Assembly: GCF_900099935.1 (NCBI RefSeq)
Contig: NZ_FNEK01000056.1
Location: forward strand, 1 to 33,250
Source: Aliiruegeria lutimaris
Lineage (GTDB): Bacteria > Pseudomonadota > Alphaproteobacteria > Rhodobacterales > Rhodobacteraceae
DNA length: 33,250 nt
Direction: 5' to 3'
Every line of letters starts with the position of its first letter. The first letter of the stretch is position 1. A program made the position numbers and the translations under genes. The notes below the pieces were generated by a model. That model made no database searches, had not been told where the DNA came from, and saw nothing but the letters and a program-made list of their open reading frames with translations. Below are positions 31,007 to 33,250 of this stretch, piece by piece.

Positions 31007-31181
31007 CTGGGCACCTCGATCTCGTTGTGGAATGGCCAGCGTCATGCGGCAGGCATGCTTGGCGCTCTCCACAGATATCGACCGACCAGTCCTTGAATTA
31101 TAGGTTTCTTAGGGTAGCTAGTTACGTAACGTATTATTATTTTCAGAGATTTATCGGTAGAAATCGACTTGGAGAGCGAAC
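31007..31181. promoter_or_regulatory. Divergent promoter region with palindrome GTTACGTAAC
   Basis: This 175-bp gap between the minus-strand series and the plus-strand regulator is clearly AT-richer than its surroundings (for example 31096-31153). It contains the perfect 10-bp palindrome GTTACGTAAC at 31118-31127, followed by a repeat of ACGTA. It must hold the start of both transcripts. The palindrome is a natural candidate for the operator of the divergent regulator; this is inference. Confidence 0.5.
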
Positions 31182-32612
31182 ATGACCAATCCGGATGAGC
31201 AGGACGTAACACCGCTTGAGAGCCGATATGTTACCCCGGAATCGTCGGTGGCGATGGCCTCTCTGGCGGAGATTCTCGACAGTCCGGAATTCGCCGGCGC
31301 CGTCCGCGTTCAGGCCTTCCTCGAATATGTCGTCAAGGAGTCTCTGGAAGGACGCGGAGACCGCATTCGCGGCAAGACGATTGTCGAAGATGTGTACCGC
31401 CGGTCTCCGCTCGAAGGACGGGACCCGGTCGCCGTGGTCCGCGTCGATGCCGGCCGCCTGCGCCGACGGCTGGAGAAGTATTACGATGGGTCAGGGGCGA
31501 AGGCCGAGCTGCAGATCAATTTCCAGCCCGGAAGCTACGAGCCGCGTTTCACCCTGCGTCAGGAGAAGGCCCTGCCAAGGGAGCCGCAACCGGAGGTTGC
31601 TGCGCCCCCACCCTCACCTCCGCCCAGCCGACGGGTCTCGGCCGGACTGTTGGCATCCCTGGCCGTGACCGTGATCGCGGCAGCCCTCTTCTGGTGGCAA
31701 ACCGGTTTCCAGGCAGACAGCCCAATCGATAGCGTCGATGCCGGCACCGAGGCACCGCCCCCAGGCCCGGGCGATGCCACTGCCCGAGCGGTGCGCAATG
31801 CGTTGTTCTCCAACTCCCCCGCGCGGCTTCAGGCATCGAACCTGGCCATGAAGGCGCGCAGCCTTCAGTTCCCGGCGCTCGAGCCCAAATGGCAGGACGC
31901 CGTATTGCTGATGTTCGAACTAGTCATCGAGATGGACGGAAACTATTTCGCGGGCTATGCGGGGGCCGCCGAGAGCAAGGCACTTATCGCGGTGACCCGC
32001 CCACCGGGCAAGGATCGTGACGGGCTGTTGCAGGAGGCCGATGACCTGGCATTGCGCGCTCTTGAACTCGGGATCGATCAGAGCTGGAGCCACTCCGCGG
32101 CGGCCCTTGTCGCCCATGTGAAGCGGGATTTCAAAAGCGCGCGCCAGCAATCCGACCGGGCGACGTCTCTTGATCCGTCCGATCTGCATGCCCTGAACAT
32201 GGATGCGCTGATTTCCCTGTTCGGGGGGGATTTCGAAAGAGCGGCGGATATGGCACGACGCGCAGCCGAGATCATGGAGCCCAGAGACTACTTTCCCAAC
32301 AAGAGCATACGGGCCTCGGCCGAGTTTCACCTCGGGAACTACTCCGAGGCGCTCGGCCTGATCACCGAGTCCGTACTCGAGGGCGATCCCATCAGCCCGA
32401 TTTCCCTTGGCTACTTGATCGCGATCCATACGAAGATGGGTGACGCCAACAGCGCCGAGGAAATGCTGAACCTCCTTGAATCCGCATGGCCCGGCTTCCC
32501 TATCAACGCACTGTTTCGGTCCCTGTATCGAGACCCCGCACATGCCGACGAAGTCATCACGGCATTGTTAGATTCTGGCTGGTCCGGGGAAGGCCGACGA
32601 ACAAGCGAATAG
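31182..32612 (+). CDS. Membrane-anchored regulator: DNA-binding-like N-terminus plus TPR-like C-terminus
   Basis: A 476-residue protein. Residues ~35-125 (FLEYVVKESLEGRGDRIRGK, VYRRSPLEGRDPVAVVRVDAGRLRRRLEKYY, FQPGSYEPRF) form the domain found at the N-terminus of many CadC-like or adenylate-cyclase-like sensory proteins, thought to bind DNA. A proline-rich linker (130-150) leads to one membrane helix (153-172). Residues ~200-470 are helical repeats of TPR kind (ALELGIDQSWSHSAAALVAH, ARQQSDRATSLDPSDLHALN, FERAADMARRAAEIMEPRDY), so the sensor would lie in the periplasm. It is divergent from the twelve-gene minus-strand series and is the obvious candidate for its regulator. ATG 31182 has a GGAGA site ten bases before it. 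Confidence 0.82.
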   Translation: MTNPDEQDVTPLESRYVTPESSVAMASLAEILDSPEFAGAVRVQAFLEYVVKESLEGRGDRIRGKTIVEDVYRRSPLEGRDPVAVVRVDAGRLRRRLEKYYDGSGAKAELQINFQPGSYEPRFTLRQEKALPREPQPEVAAPPPSPPPSRRVSAGLLASLAVTVIAAALFWWQTGFQADSPIDSVDAGTEAPPPGPGDATARAVRNALFSNSPARLQASNLAMKARSLQFPALEPKWQDAVLLMFELVIEMDGNYFAGYAGAAESKALIAVTRPPGKDRDGLLQEADDLALRALELGIDQSWSHSAAALVAHVKRDFKSARQQSDRATSLDPSDLHALNMDALISLFGGDFERAADMARRAAEIMEPRDYFPNKSIRASAEFHLGNYSEALGLITESVLEGDPISPISLGYLIAIHTKMGDANSAEEMLNLLESAWPGFPINALFRSLYRDPAHADEVITALLDSGWSGEGRRTSE

Positions 32613-33250
32613 TCCGGCTGCGTGATCTTACAACTGTTCCGTAGGCGTCCACCTCTACGAAACCATTCGTTTACCGCGCACAATCAAGGCACGTTTTTTG
32701 CCAGCCCCCCGCCGAGCCATCGACACTGGAAGGTCGTAAGTTTGATGGCGTGCGACAACAAGAAACGCCAGCCATGGCAGAAACTGTTCAGCTTTGCCCT
32801 TGTCGGACAGATAGTCCTGCCAGTCGTCGGTTTCTCTCTTCAATCGTCACTATCGGTCCGTGGGTCAGAACCGATCTCAATTGAACTGGAACGAGTTCAG
32901 AGCGGCTTCTCAGGAGATGATGGCAAATCGCAGCGGTTGCTAAGCCGGGCTGTGAATGAACCGCAGCAATGCGATCGCTGGCCCAAAGCGCAATACAAAC
33001 CCACCAAGGCTGGCCAAAGGCCGTTCCCGTCGGTTCGGGTCGCTTGCACGAAGGATGGGATAGCTCGCTCTGTCGTCAATCATTCTCCAAAAATGCTGCG
33101 CGTTGCACGAATGACCGCAACGCGGAAGCTGCAACGCGGCGTTTGAGCTATCGGGAAACGGCGTGTGTGGATGGCTCCTGCATTGCAAGAGATTTCTGTG
33201 GTCGCGATGGTCTGTCAGTACAGTCGTGTGTCCGGCCTGTTAGTGTGGCG
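32613..33250. other. 638-bp stretch without a convincing gene
   Basis: After the regulator no frame with family resemblance or good start context is visible on either strand. A 174-codon plus-strand frame (32622-33146) is Arg/Ser/Pro-rich with no ribosome site and no recognisable motif. The part from about 32860 to 33150 has the look of the non-coding filler often seen between genes in this group of bacteria. No terminator with a clear T-run was found. Confidence 0.4.

Noticed and set aside
32622-33146. Plus-strand frame of 174 codons as a gene
   Set aside because: No ribosome site, no motif, and composition unlike neighbouring genes.
1-33250. CRISPR array or other regular short-repeat array
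   Set aside because: No regularly spaced direct repeats of 20-40 bases were seen on reading; the repeats present are IS ends and copies.

Overview
The window looks like the chromosome of a GC-rich alphaproteobacterium, probably of the Rhodobacterales/Roseobacter type. This rests on the tRNA-Arg(ACG) 3' end, the protein families present and the codon usage; no rRNA or other taxonomic marker is present. It has two very different halves.

Left part (1-8297) is a worn genomic island with visibly lower and more variable GC. It starts with debris: an IS5-family transposase end, the last ~38 codons of a type I restriction specificity subunit (HsdS), an OGG-fold-like gene coupled to it by ATGA, and a Toprim (plasmid/phage primase) fragment fused onto that gene. 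At 1510-1555 lies the 3' part of a tRNA-Arg(ACG) gene with its own terminator. It is followed at once by a tyrosine integrase and an AlpA-type regulator, so this is one attachment end of an integrative element. Next come nested insertion sequences: two IS6-family remnants, an IS21-family end with the istB tail, and two complete 818-bp IS6-family copies in the same orientation. Between the two complete copies sits an AAA ATPase/subtilase pair of the IetAS type. The subtilase is cut by the second IS6 copy before its catalytic serine.

Right part (8298-33250) is well-kept, GC-rich chromosome. Its first gene, an alpha/beta hydrolase, has lost its N-terminus to the IS6 junction. Then follow a YcaD-like MFS transporter, a convergent AraC-type regulator, and a plus-strand set of HlyD-like adaptor, MarC-family protein and TamB-family protein.

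From 31006 down to 17393, twelve minus-strand genes form one tightly packed, often overlapping series: small helical protein, membrane-anchored DUF3179 protein, FNT-type channel, small secreted protein, exported sulfatase, RND adaptor lipoprotein, RND pump, outer-membrane barrel, SnoaL-like secreted protein, another small secreted protein, a POTRA-less Omp85/D15 barrel, and a second YcaD-like MFS transporter. A divergent regulator (DNA-binding-like N-terminus, one membrane helix, TPR-like C-terminus) starts at 31182. Nearly every product of this series acts in or across the envelope. I read it as one co-regulated envelope system around a sulfatase and an RND pump; its substrate cannot be told from sequence. 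This cluster is the best candidate for an undescribed system in the window. The disarmed ietAS pair and the composite defence debris are the most interesting parts of the island.
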